Shown piece by piece: positions 7,510 to 13,522 of a DNA stretch of 13,522 bases. Each line of letters begins with the position of its first letter. Within the stretch, counting starts at the first letter, position 1. The notes beneath the pieces were generated by a model. The model was not told the origin of the DNA. It ran no database searches and was given only the letters and a program-made list of their open reading frames with translations. This DNA is from Streptosporangiaceae bacterium (lineage in GTDB: Bacteria > Actinomycetota > Actinomycetes > Streptosporangiales > Streptosporangiaceae), in assembly GCA_030045215.1 (NCBI GenBank), contig JASIBJ010000659.1, forward strand, positions 1 to 13,522, read 5' to 3'. Made by a program: the position numbers and the translations under genes.

Positions 7510-7519
7510 CTTCCTGGCC
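7500..7519 (+). terminator. Hairpin spanning the DinB stop codon
   Basis: GGCCAGG (7500-7506) and CCTGGCC (7513-7519) form a perfect 7-pair stem with a 6-base loop that contains the TAA stop (7507-7509). It ends 20 bases before the arsR -35 element, so it would insulate that promoter from upstream transcription. There is no T-run. Confidence 0.55.
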
Positions 7520-7524
7520 CTCGG

Positions 7525-7541
7525 TACTTAAGCACCCGCTT
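7525..7541. promoter_or_regulatory. Candidate ArsR operator O1 (upstream copy)
   Basis: TACTTAAGCACCCGCTT matches the copy at 7565-7581 at 14 of 17 positions, exactly 40 bases apart. Its core AAGC-ACCC-GCTT is an inverted repeat. It abuts and overlaps by two bases the -35 box at 7540. Two equivalent sites about four helical turns apart could hold two dimers on the same face of the DNA. Confidence 0.55.
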
Positions 7542-7568
7542 GACTATTCGCGTGCTCGGCTGGATACT
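7540..7568 (+). promoter_or_regulatory. Sigma-70-type promoter giving an apparently leaderless arsR mRNA
   Basis: The -35 box is TTGACT (7540-7545), the spacer is 17 bases and the -10 box is GATACT (7563-7568). Seven bases separate the -10 box from the A of ATG 7576, so transcription should begin at or next to the start codon. No Shine-Dalgarno precedes that ATG, which agrees with a leaderless message, a common arrangement in actinobacteria. Confidence 0.7.
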
Positions 7569-7581
7569 CAAGCACATGCTT
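7565..7581. promoter_or_regulatory. Candidate ArsR operator O2 (over -10 box and start codon)
   Basis: TACTCAAGCACATGCTT contains the palindrome AAGCA-CA-TGCTT (7570-7581). It overlaps the -10 box and includes the arsR start codon, so a bound dimer would block polymerase and, by inference, repress the gene's own transcription. It is the better palindrome of the two copies. Confidence 0.6.
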
Positions 7582-7944
7582 AACGAAGTGGCCGACCTGG
7601 ACCGCGTTTTCCATGCGCTCGCGGATCCGGGCCGGCGGGTAATGATCGAGCGGCTCAGCCAGGGGCCGGCATCGGTGAGCGAGCTTGGCCGGCCACTTGC
7701 GATGTCGCTCGCGGCCGTCGTGCAGCACGTTCAGGTGCTGGAAGCCAGCGGGCTGGTGCAGTCGCACAAAGCCGGCCGGACGCGCACCTGCGCGATCAAC
7801 CCGGCGGCGCTCCGCACGGCGGAGTCGTGGATCTCCCAGCGGCGCACGCTCGTCGAGCGCCGGCTCGACCGGCTCGGCGAGTATCTGGCCAGGACGGCCG
7901 GATCACAGGATGCGGTGCTCGCCGATCCGCCCGACCGCAGCTGA
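7576..7944 (+). CDS. ArsR-family winged-helix transcriptional regulator
   Basis: The product is 122 residues from ATG 7576. I prefer this to the open-frame TTG at 7540, because that TTG is the -35 box of the promoter that places the transcript start at 7576. The sequence begins VFHALADPGRRVMIERLSQG, a typical ArsR opening (HALADPTRR...), followed by a helix-turn-helix at about residues 33-57 (SVSELGRPLAMS...VVQHVQVLE) and a wing (GLVQSHKAGRTRTCAINP). The cysteine-bearing alpha-3 metal motif of arsenic sensors is absent; one Cys (residue 72) is present but isolated. The gene is followed after 21 bases by an SRPBCC gene, a pairing found very often. It probably represses its own operon through the duplicated palindromes at 7525-7541 and 7565-7581; the inducer is unknown. 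Confidence 0.92.
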   Translation: MLNEVADLDRVFHALADPGRRVMIERLSQGPASVSELGRPLAMSLAAVVQHVQVLEASGLVQSHKAGRTRTCAINPAALRTAESWISQRRTLVERRLDRLGEYLARTAGSQDAVLADPPDRS

Positions 7945-7965
7945 ACTCGAACCCGAGGAGTACCG

Positions 7966-8460
7966 ATGACCGAGCGTTCAGTCCTGCATGACACGTTCAC
8001 GATCGAGCGCACGTACCCGGCGACGCCGTCGCGGGTGTTTGCCGCCTTCGCGTCAGAAGAGGCGAAGGACGCCTGGGGCGACACCGGCGACGTGGAGGCT
8101 GCCGATCCTCCGGGCACTTCGGAGCTTGACTTCCGGGTCGGCGGCCGGGAGCGCTTCAGCCACAGGTATCAGGGCACGACCTACCACTACGACGGGCTGT
8201 ACTACGACATCGTCCCGGACCAGCGGATCGTCTACAGCTATGAGATGTACGCCGACAACGTGCGGATCTCGGTGTCGGTGGCCACGATCGAGTTCGCCAA
8301 GGACGGCGACGGCACCGCGCTCACCTGGACCGAGCAGGGCGCCTATCTCGATGGCATCGACGGGCCGGAGGCGCCTCGACTGCGGCAAGGCGGCACCACA
8401 GAGCTCCTCGACGGCCTCGGCACCTACCTGCAGCGTCGCGCGGACGGTTCGCCCGCCTGA
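7966..8460 (+). CDS. SRPBCC (AHSA1/START-like) domain protein
   Basis: The product is 164 residues from ATG 7966, preceded by GAGGAG at 7955-7960 with a 5-base spacing. It is a single SRPBCC/AHSA1-type domain: an opening strand 'FTIERTYPATPSRVFAAFAS' in which the substrate-pocket helix begins, then DFRVGGRERF, a central 'YHYDGLYYDIVPDQRIVYSYEM' sheet region, ALTWTEQGAYLDG, and a C-terminal helix (GGTTELLDGLGTYLQR). Such proteins form a deep hydrophobic cavity; members bind lipids or other hydrophobic ligands, and most in this subgroup have no known function. The tight pairing with the upstream ArsR gene suggests coexpression under its control, and perhaps binding or removal of the molecule that the regulator senses. 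That last link is inference. Confidence 0.92.
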   Translation: MTERSVLHDTFTIERTYPATPSRVFAAFASEEAKDAWGDTGDVEAADPPGTSELDFRVGGRERFSHRYQGTTYHYDGLYYDIVPDQRIVYSYEMYADNVRISVSVATIEFAKDGDGTALTWTEQGAYLDGIDGPEAPRLRQGGTTELLDGLGTYLQRRADGSPA

Positions 8461-8545
8461 CTGCGGCATATCGACGTTAGTCTCGGGCGCGGGTTCGGCG
8501 CTACCGAGCTGCGGCGGAACTAGCCCCGGGTCGCGTTCGGTGCCG

Positions 8546-8564
8546 GGGCCCGGTTGCCGGGCCC
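8546..8564. terminator. GC hairpin between convergent SRPBCC and reductase genes
   Basis: GGGCCCGG (8546-8553), loop TTG, CCGGGCCC (8557-8564) gives a perfect 8-pair stem. It lies 4 bases from the reductase stop codon (8571-8569) and about 85 bases past the SRPBCC stop, suiting termination in both directions. There is no T-run. Confidence 0.65.
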
Positions 8565-8568
8565 ATGG

Positions 8569-9996
8569 TCACAGGCCGAACTCCTCCAGGAGCCTCAGCC
8601 AGAACTCGCTCACCGTCGGGAAGCACGGGACGGCGTGCCACAGCTGCTCGAGCGGCACCCGGGCAGTCACGGCAATCGTGGCCGCATGCAGGTGATCCAC
8701 GACGGCCGGTCCGACCAGGGTGAAGCCGAGGAGTGCGTGGCTGGGCTCGTCGACGACCGCTTTCACCCGGCCGGTATAGCCATCGGCCTGGAGCGCAGCA
8801 CCCTCGACCTCTGCCATGTCGTACTCGACCGTGCGGACGGTGAAGCCGTCGGCACGGGCCTTCGCTTCGGTCCGTCCCACGGCGCAGACCTGCGGGTCGG
8901 TGAATATTGCCTGGGGGGCGCCGCGGTCGTCGGCGCTGTCGCGGAACGCCAGCCGGTCATCGGGCAGGCCCCTGGCCCGCGCGGCGATCACGTCAGCGCA
9001 GATCCTGGCCTGGTACTTGCCCATGTGAGTGAGCAGATTGCGGCCGTTGACATCGCCGGCGGCGTACAGCCAGCCGCCGGGTACGCCGGTCGCCCGCATG
9101 CTGGCGTCCACGTGTACCGGGCCGTCGGCCGCCGACAGCCCGACCGTCTCCAGGCCGATGTCCGTGACGTTCACCTGACGGCCGGTTGCGACCAGGATCT
9201 CATCAGCCTCGATCAGCGAGCCGTCGTCGGCCCGCACCGTGACCGGGCCGCCGCTGATCGGGCGCTCGACCCCGGCTGCGGTGCGGCCAGGGCGAACGTC
9301 AATGCCCGACTCGCGGAACGACTTCTCCAGCAGCTGTCCGGCGAACGGCTCGTGCCGGGGCAGCAAGCGCTCGCCGCCGATGAGGATCGTCGTTTCCTCG
9401 GCGCCGAGAGCATGCAGCGCCTGCGACATTTCACATCCGACGGGGCCTCCACCGATCACGACCAGCCGCTTGGGCACCTCGTGCACGTCGGTCGCTTCCC
9501 GATTGGTCCACGGGTGCGCCGCGCGCAGCCCCGGCACGTCTGGGATCAGCGGGTCGCTGCCGGTGGCGAGAACGACAGCATGCCGGGCCGCAAGAGCTCG
9601 AGTGCTGCCCTGCGGCCCCGTCACATCTACTCTGAGCTGGCCCGCCAGCCGACCCTGGCCCCGGAAGAAGGTCGCGGGCATGTCCTGGATCGCGCGCACC
9701 TGCGGCGCGTCGTCTTGATGGTCGACGAAGTTGTCCCGGCGGGCCAGCACGGGCGCGGGGTCGATGGGGCCGCGGAGTTCGACGCCTGGCATCCGGCCCA
9801 CCTCGGCGGCGAGTTCCATCGGCCACAGGAGCGCCTTGCTCGGGACGCAGCCGTAGTGCTGGCATTCGCCACCCGCCAGGCGCCGTTCCACAACGGCAGC
9901 AGTCATGCCGTTCCGCACCGCGCGCTGCGCCGCCGTCTCGCCAACCGGGCCCGCGCCCACCACGATCACATCGAAGACATCATCGTTTTCTGCCAC
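8569..9996 (-). CDS. FAD-dependent pyridine nucleotide-disulfide oxidoreductase (dihydrolipoyl dehydrogenase-like)
   Basis: The product is 475 residues from GTG 9996, with GGGGGA four bases upstream. It has the full class I architecture: an FAD fold VGAGPVG (13-19), the redox-active disulfide motif GGECQHYGC (C45 and C50), a second Rossmann fold IGGGPVG (181-187) for NAD(P)H, the FAD-closing 'YAAGDVNGRNLLTHMG', and a C-terminal dimer interface. In lipoamide dehydrogenase and glutathione reductase the interface supplies a catalytic His-Glu pair (H-P-T-L-x-E). Here the text is F459-P-T-V-S-E464, so the His is replaced by Phe while the Glu remains. It therefore should form a Cys-flavin charge-transfer enzyme but may use another acid/base, or act on a metal, quinone or unusual disulfide. 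It is not adjacent to 2-oxoacid dehydrogenase genes, so a housekeeping Lpd role is unlikely. Confidence 0.92.
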   Translation of the reverse strand: MAENDDVFDVIVVGAGPVGETAAQRAVRNGMTAAVVERRLAGGECQHYGCVPSKALLWPMELAAEVGRMPGVELRGPIDPAPVLARRDNFVDHQDDAPQVRAIQDMPATFFRGQGRLAGQLRVDVTGPQGSTRALAARHAVVLATGSDPLIPDVPGLRAAHPWTNREATDVHEVPKRLVVIGGGPVGCEMSQALHALGAEETTILIGGERLLPRHEPFAGQLLEKSFRESGIDVRPGRTAAGVERPISGGPVTVRADDGSLIEADEILVATGRQVNVTDIGLETVGLSAADGPVHVDASMRATGVPGGWLYAAGDVNGRNLLTHMGKYQARICADVIAARARGLPDDRLAFRDSADDRGAPQAIFTDPQVCAVGRTEAKARADGFTVRTVEYDMAEVEGAALQADGYTGRVKAVVDEPSHALLGFTLVGPAVVDHLHAATIAVTARVPLEQLWHAVPCFPTVSEFWLRLLEEFGL

Positions 9997-10015
9997 GGAT
10001 TCCCCCGTTTTACGC

Positions 10016-10021
10016 CTTATA
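10016..10021 (-). promoter_or_regulatory. Possible -10 box of the disulfide reductase gene
   Basis: On the minus strand this reads TATAAG, within an AT-rich patch that stands out from its surroundings. It is 20 bases ahead of the GTG start at 9996, leaving room for a short leader carrying the GGGGGA ribosome site. No good -35 box is seen at the usual distance; the tandem repeats at 10020-10057 occupy that place. Confidence 0.35.
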
Positions 10022-10057
10022 TTCTCAGTTAGGCCGAATATCCTCAGGTAGGCCGAC
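10020..10057. repeat. Tandem 19-bp imperfect direct repeat upstream of the reductase gene
   Basis: TATTCTCAGTTAGGCCGAA (10020-10038) and TATCCTCAGGTAGGCCGAC (10039-10057) agree at 16 of 19 positions and are directly adjacent. They occupy the -35 region of the putative reductase promoter, about 24-61 bases ahead of its start. They could bind an activator as a tandem dimer, or one may be a duplicated promoter segment. The remainder of the divergent spacer (10058-10252) shows no clear promoter for the methyltransferase gene. Confidence 0.6.
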
Positions 10058-10252
10058 CGCCGCTGCCGGCCCCGAGCTCACCTTGCCTCCATACCCGCTC
10101 GCGGAACCGGTCGTGCGCGGGAAGCTGACCGCACCTCAGCGGGCCGTATACCAGCCCGTACTGGCCCGCAGCGCCGATGGCGGCCGAGAGCCGATCCGAG
10201 GCCGTAGTGTCGGCGTAACCGCGTCGCTAGCCGTCGGCGGAAGGGCGGGTGC

Positions 10253-10927
10253 ATGCCGGATCAGACCGGACCTGTGGCATCCGTGCGTGCCAACCGCGCG
10301 TTCCTGGCCCGTGCGGTCCGTTTCCTGGCCGCGGAAGCCGGGATCCGCCAGTTCCTGGATATCGGCGCCGGCATCCCGGCCGCTCACAACACTCACGAGG
10401 TTGCCCAGGCCGTGGCGCCGGACTGCCGTGTGGTCTACGTCAACCACGATCCGGTCGTGCTGGCGCACGCCCGTGCCCTGCTCGCCAGCACCCGGGAGGG
10501 CGTGACCGATTACCTGGAAGCTGATCTGCGCCAGGTCAACACGGTACTGGCCCGCGCAGCTCGGACCCTCGACTTCTCGCGGCCGGTGGCCGTGATGATC
10601 GCCGTCATGCATCTCGTCGTCGACGCAGACGACCCCTACGGAATCGTCGCCGCGTTCGTGGACGCGGTGCCATCGGGCAGTTACCTCGCCCTGTCCCAGG
10701 CCGGGTCCGGCATCGACGCCGGGCAGATGGCCGAGGCGGCGAAACGCTGCAACCGCCTGGCCCGCGATACGCAGCGTCATCGCAGCCACGCTGAGGTGGC
10801 CAGGTTCTTTGACGGCCTCGACCTGGTGCCGCCAGGACTGGTCGCGGTTCAGGAGTGGCGGCCGGATTCCGATCTGGAAGCGGCGGCCAGGTCGGCCATC
10901 TGGGGCGGCGTGGGCCGTAAGGCCTAG
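10253..10927 (+). CDS. SAM-dependent methyltransferase of the DUF574 (PF04672) type, short at the N-terminus
   Basis: The product is 224 residues from ATG 10253, with GGAAGGG at 10239-10245. It carries the family's motif I block in 'FLDIGAGIPAAHNTHEVAQ', a 'VVYVNHDPVVLAHARALL' segment that includes the acidic loop binding the SAM ribose, the EADLR loop, 'DADDPYGIVAAFVDAVPSG' and 'YLALSQ'. Usual members are about 260-280 residues and open with an additional segment (ARVYDYLLGGKDNF-like) before the RANRAFL helix. Here only about ten residues precede SVRANRAFLARAV, and the same frame is closed by a stop at 10205, so the missing part is not simply a wrong start. These methyltransferases are abundant in actinomycetes and mostly without assigned substrates. 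The protein may be N-terminally truncated. Confidence 0.85.
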   Translation: MPDQTGPVASVRANRAFLARAVRFLAAEAGIRQFLDIGAGIPAAHNTHEVAQAVAPDCRVVYVNHDPVVLAHARALLASTREGVTDYLEADLRQVNTVLARAARTLDFSRPVAVMIAVMHLVVDADDPYGIVAAFVDAVPSGSYLALSQAGSGIDAGQMAEAAKRCNRLARDTQRHRSHAEVARFFDGLDLVPPGLVAVQEWRPDSDLEAAARSAIWGGVGRKA

Positions 10928-10990
10928 CGAGGCTGCGCAGGGCCCAGCCGGACTGCCGGGCTCAACCGGCGGTGAGAGATCATGGAAACG

Positions 10991-11026
10991 GCGGTGCACC
11001 GGCGTGCAACGCCACGGGGGCACCGC
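10991..11026. terminator. Two-tier stem-loop between the methyltransferase and two-component genes
   Basis: Outer arms GCGGTGC (10991-10997) and GCACCGC (11020-11026) are perfect, and inside them GGCGT-GCA-ACGCC (11001-11013) forms a second perfect stem. It follows the methyltransferase stop by 63 bases and precedes the response regulator ATG by 28. It may terminate the methyltransferase transcript or form a structured leader of the regulator mRNA. Confidence 0.5.
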
Positions 11027-11054
11027 GTAGCCGACGGGGGGGTTAACGACGGCC

Positions 11055-11750
11055 ATGGCGGCGACGGTCTTGCTCGTCGAGGACGAGCGCAAGCTTCGTG
11101 ACCTCGTCCGCTCCTACCTTGAGCGGGCCGGCTTCATGGTGCTGTCGACCGGGTCAGGCGCAGAGGCGCTGAGCCTCGCCGCGTCGTCCTCACCCGACTT
11201 GCTCATCCTCGACCTCGGCTTGCCCGACGTGCCCGGCGAGACGGTCGCCAGGGATGTACGGGAAGCCGGAAATACACCGATCCTGATGCTGACCGCGAAG
11301 AGCGAGGAGGAGGACAGGGTCCGGGGGCTGGAGCTGGGCGCCGACGACTACGTCACGAAGCCGTTCAGCCCGCGCGAGCTGGTGTTGCGCGCGCAGGCCA
11401 TCCTCCGGCGGGGCAGCCAGGGCGCGGAGTCCGGCGTGACCAGCTACGGGAACGGAGCCCTCATCATCGACGAGCCGCGCCGCGCGGTTCGCGTCCGCGG
11501 CGCTGCCGTTGATCTCACCCCGACCGAATGGGGCGTCCTCGTGGCGCTTGCGGCCGTCCCCGGCCGCGTCTACTCGCGGTTCGAGCTCATCAACCGCGTC
11601 CGCGGCTATGAGTTCGATGGCTACGAGCGGATCATCGATTCGCACGTGAAGAACCTTCGGCGCAAGATCGAGGGCGATCAGGGCAATCCCGAGATCGTGA
11701 AGACCGTGCTGGGCGGCGGGTACCGGCTTGGCCTTGCCCGAGATGACTGA
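11055..11750 (+). CDS. OmpR/PhoB-class response regulator
   Basis: The product is 231 residues. The receiver domain (1 to about 118) has the acidic pair E9-D10, phosphoacceptor D53 (LILDLGLPD), T80 (LTAK) and K102 (TKPF). The C-terminal winged helix (about 130-228) has the usual 'LTPTEWGVLVALA' start, recognition helix 'ERIIDSHVKNLRRKI' and 'VLGGGYRLG' wing. The wording of that region is closest to regulators of the BaeR/MtrA-like envelope and drug-stress group, but no specific gene name is justified. The start at ATG 11055 has only a poor ribosome site (GACGG close by, G-run farther off); an in-frame stop at 11028 rules out an upstream start. The stop codon overlaps the histidine kinase start, so the two are translationally coupled. 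The signal and target genes are unknown. Confidence 0.95.
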   Translation: MAATVLLVEDERKLRDLVRSYLERAGFMVLSTGSGAEALSLAASSSPDLLILDLGLPDVPGETVARDVREAGNTPILMLTAKSEEEDRVRGLELGADDYVTKPFSPRELVLRAQAILRRGSQGAESGVTSYGNGALIIDEPRRAVRVRGAAVDLTPTEWGVLVALAAVPGRVYSRFELINRVRGYEFDGYERIIDSHVKNLRRKIEGDQGNPEIVKTVLGGGYRLGLARDD

Positions 11751-13098
11751 CGAGGGCTCGGCCCGTCCCCGCCAGCCTGGCGGTGACACGCTTGCGCTCC
11801 GCTTGGCACTCGGCTTTCTGGGCGTCGCCCTGGCCGCCGTTGCAATCCTGGCCGGGCTAACGGCCGTCTTCGCGGCCAGGGACGTCTCGGCGCTCGCCCG
11901 CAATCAGCGGGCCGAGCTGACGACGGCGATCGCCGCGGCCGCAGGCGCCGCCTGGGAACGAACCGGCAGCTGGGCTGGCGCGGACCTGTCGCCGGCGCTC
12001 GACCTGGCCGCCCGCACCGGCGCCGACGCACAGATCCGCGATACCAGCGGAACGGTCGTGGCCGTGTCGCAGGGCTACGCCGCGCAGTCGGGCAAGCCGA
12101 TGTTCCGCTCGGCTGTCGTCGTGCACGGCAGGCACGTCGGGACGACGGTCGTCAGGTTCACCGGCGCCGGGCTCGCAAGCGCCGACCACGCGCTGGTGAT
12201 AGCCCTGCTGCGGGCTCTCGCCGCGGCCGGCGGGCTCGCCGCCCTCGTCGCGCTCGTCACGGCACTTGCGATCGCGCGCAGGCTCTCCCGGCCCGTCGCC
12301 CGCATCATCTCGGTGGTCAGGGCGATGGGCGGGGAGCAGCGGGCCGTCCGGGTGGGCGCTGTGCAGGCGCCCAGCGAGCTGCGAGAGCTGGGCACGGCCT
12401 TTGATCAGATGGCCGACCGGCTTGACCGGAACGAACAGCTGCGCCGGGACCTGGTAGCCGACGTCGCGCATGAGTTGCGAACGCCCGTTGCGGTGCTGCA
12501 GGCCGGACACGAGGCGCTGCTGGACGGCGTGGCCGAGCCGACGCCGGCCGAGCTGTCCTCGCTAAGGGACGAGGTGCTGCGCCTGGCTAGGATGATCGAC
12601 GACCTCCAGACGCTCTCGGCCGCCGATGCGGCTGCGATGCAGCTCAGACGCCAGCGCTGCGACCTGGCAGGCATCGCGGCGGATGCGGCCGACAGCCTGG
12701 TCGCCCGGTTCGATGCCGCCGGCATCACGCTGGATCGCCGGCTCACACCGGTGGATGTGCAGGCCGATCCGCGCTGGTTGCATCACCTCGTCACCAACCT
12801 GCTGACCAACGCGCTGAAATTCTCGCCGGCGGCCAGTCGGGTGACACTCGAGGTCGGGCCGGACGATGAGGATGCGCTGCTTGTCGTCAGCGATACGGGC
12901 ATCGGCATACCGGCGGCCGACATGCCGCACATCTTCGACCGGTTCTGGCGCGGCAGGCAGGCCGCTCACACGCAGGGCAGCGGCATCGGGCTGGCCATCG
13001 CCGCCGAGATTGCCGCAGCTCATGACGGGCAGCTGACCGCGCGCAGCCGGCCAGGCGAGGGCACTGAGCTGACGCTTACCTTGCCGCGCGCCCGTTGA
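11743..13098 (+). CDS. Membrane sensor histidine kinase paired with the upstream response regulator
   Basis: The product is 451 residues. I chose ATG 11743, which overlaps the regulator's stop by 8 bases (ATGACTGA); an in-frame TTG at 11728 would add 5 residues. There is a short cytoplasmic start, TM1 (about 19-45), an extracytoplasmic sensor of about 100 residues, TM2 (about 151-178), HAMP (179-231), a HisKA dimerization helix with phosphoacceptor H243 (VAHELRTP), and an ATPase domain: N-box with N352/N356, G1 box D384-T-G-I-G, F-box F398-D-R-F and G2 box G412-S-G-I-G-L. The kinase is complete and should phosphorylate D53 of the upstream regulator. The sensor region is small and contains no recognisable PAS or ligand domain, so the stimulus cannot be inferred. 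Confidence 0.95.
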   Translation: MTDEGSARPRQPGGDTLALRLALGFLGVALAAVAILAGLTAVFAARDVSALARNQRAELTTAIAAAAGAAWERTGSWAGADLSPALDLAARTGADAQIRDTSGTVVAVSQGYAAQSGKPMFRSAVVVHGRHVGTTVVRFTGAGLASADHALVIALLRALAAAGGLAALVALVTALAIARRLSRPVARIISVVRAMGGEQRAVRVGAVQAPSELRELGTAFDQMADRLDRNEQLRRDLVADVAHELRTPVAVLQAGHEALLDGVAEPTPAELSSLRDEVLRLARMIDDLQTLSAADAAAMQLRRQRCDLAGIAADAADSLVARFDAAGITLDRRLTPVDVQADPRWLHHLVTNLLTNALKFSPAASRVTLEVGPDDEDALLVVSDTGIGIPAADMPHIFDRFWRGRQAAHTQGSGIGLAIAAEIAAAHDGQLTARSRPGEGTELTLTLPRAR

Positions 13099-13120
13099 CC
13101 CGGGTAGCGCCGCAGTCAGC

Positions 13121-13336
13121 TCACTCCTGGCGACCTGCTGGACGATTGCGTCGTGCGGCTCCTGTCGCGCGCCTCTTGCGGCGGCGCGCAGGACGGCCAT
13201 GGCCACGGCCTGCCTGACGCCGGGCTGCCTCGGCGGCGAGCGTCGATTCGATCCTCGCGGCCACGTCATCAGGCATGGTGAGCGCCTGGTGGCTGGCCAT
13301 CAAGCTGTTCATCAGCTGCGCACTGCCAGCTTGCAC
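13121..13336 (-). CDS. Small hypothetical protein with an anti-sigma-like stretch
   Basis: A 71-residue frame starts at GTG 13336 with GAGAGG about eight bases upstream. Residues 20-39 (TMPDDVAARIESTLAAEAAR) resemble the linker just after the zinc-finger of actinobacterial membrane anti-sigma factors. However, the Cys/His zinc site is absent, no membrane helix follows, and the tail is Arg/Gly-rich and low in complexity. A stop lies a few codons upstream in the same frame. It could be a real small basic protein, a decayed anti-sigma remnant, or a chance high-GC frame. The remainder of 13337-13522 shows nothing I can support. Confidence 0.3.
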   Translation of the reverse strand: MQAGSAQLMNSLMASHQALTMPDDVAARIESTLAAEAARRQAGRGHGRPARRRKRRATGAARRNRPAGRQE

Positions 13337-13522
13337 GGCCCGATCCTCTCAAGCGAGCGTCGCGATTCCTGGACGCCCCGAGTAGGCAGCTCACCAGGGC
13401 CGATGACGTGGCAAGGCCGACTCCGGCTGGCTCTGGCCCGCACGCGGACGATCGGGCCCGCCGGAAGCTTGGCTCTCTGATGTTGTGTCCCCGTGGCTGC
13501 CGACCCGGGATGCGCTTTCAGC

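Noticed and set aside
7540..7575. TTG at 7540 as start of the ArsR gene
   Set aside because: The TTG is part of a near-consensus -35 box, and the family's N-terminus fits ATG 7576.
8554..10032. A 492-residue open frame on the plus strand opposite the disulfide reductase
   Set aside because: It mirrors the reductase gene, whose FAD, CxxxxC and NAD motifs are clear; the plus-strand translation shows no family resemblance.
10083..10505. Plus-strand frame starting ahead of the methyltransferase
   Set aside because: It overlaps the methyltransferase in another frame and becomes Arg/Pro/Ser-rich; no coherent domain. Its early part is mentioned only as a possible decayed segment.
13199..13480. A 93-residue plus-strand frame at the right end
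   Set aside because: No ribosome site, no motif, and it overlaps the slightly better minus-strand candidate.
1..13522. CRISPR arrays, tRNA or rRNA genes, insertion sequences, integrases
   Set aside because: I looked for repeated spacers, cloverleaf-like sequences, transposase motifs and flanking terminal repeats and saw none.

Overview
The window is about 70% G+C with the codon bias of a high-GC actinobacterium. Its families (DUF1707 membrane protein, DUF574-type methyltransferase, DUF664/DinB protein, Tat-exported metallophosphoesterase, EmrB/QacA-like exporter end) are typical of Streptomycetales/Streptosporangiales-like soil actinomycetes. Genus cannot be fixed from the sequence. No rRNA, tRNA, CRISPR array, transposase, integrase or attachment site was seen; it reads as ordinary chromosome.

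Layout. (1) 1-2079, forward: the 3' end of an MFS exporter gene, then a TPR-like/metallo-beta-lactamase protein ending in an alkylsulfatase-type dimerization domain. (2) A strong two-sided hairpin (2107-2150) separates it from the convergent Tat-exported purple-acid-phosphatase-like gene (3815-2157, minus). (3) A 207-bp divergent spacer carrying a perfect palindrome separates that gene from a small DUF1707 membrane protein (4023-4484). (4) 4602-6867: a probable two-gene operon of an SDR lacking the catalytic Tyr/Lys and a KstD/fumarate-reductase-like flavoprotein. (5) 6926-7509: a DinB/DUF664 gene broken by an apparent one-base deletion near 7027. (6) 7525-8460: an ArsR regulator and an SRPBCC/AHSA1 protein behind a well-formed, apparently leaderless promoter flanked by two copies of a palindromic operator. 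(7) 9996-8569, minus: a flavoprotein disulfide reductase, convergent with the SRPBCC gene across a GC hairpin, with tandem 19-bp repeats in its promoter. (8) 10253-10927: a short DUF574 methyltransferase. (9) 11055-13098: an OmpR-class response regulator overlapping its histidine kinase. (10) 13099-13522: no secure gene; one small minus-strand reading frame has a sequence reminiscent of zinc-finger anti-sigma proteins.

The genes form several short independent units rather than one pathway. Genuine functional couples are the SDR plus flavoprotein (probably a catabolic redox pair), ArsR plus SRPBCC, and the two-component system. I see no convincing novel multi-gene system. The most distinctive signals are the duplicated operator on the leaderless arsR promoter, the single-base lesion in the DinB gene, two redox enzymes lacking canonical catalytic residues, and the tandem repeats upstream of the disulfide reductase.
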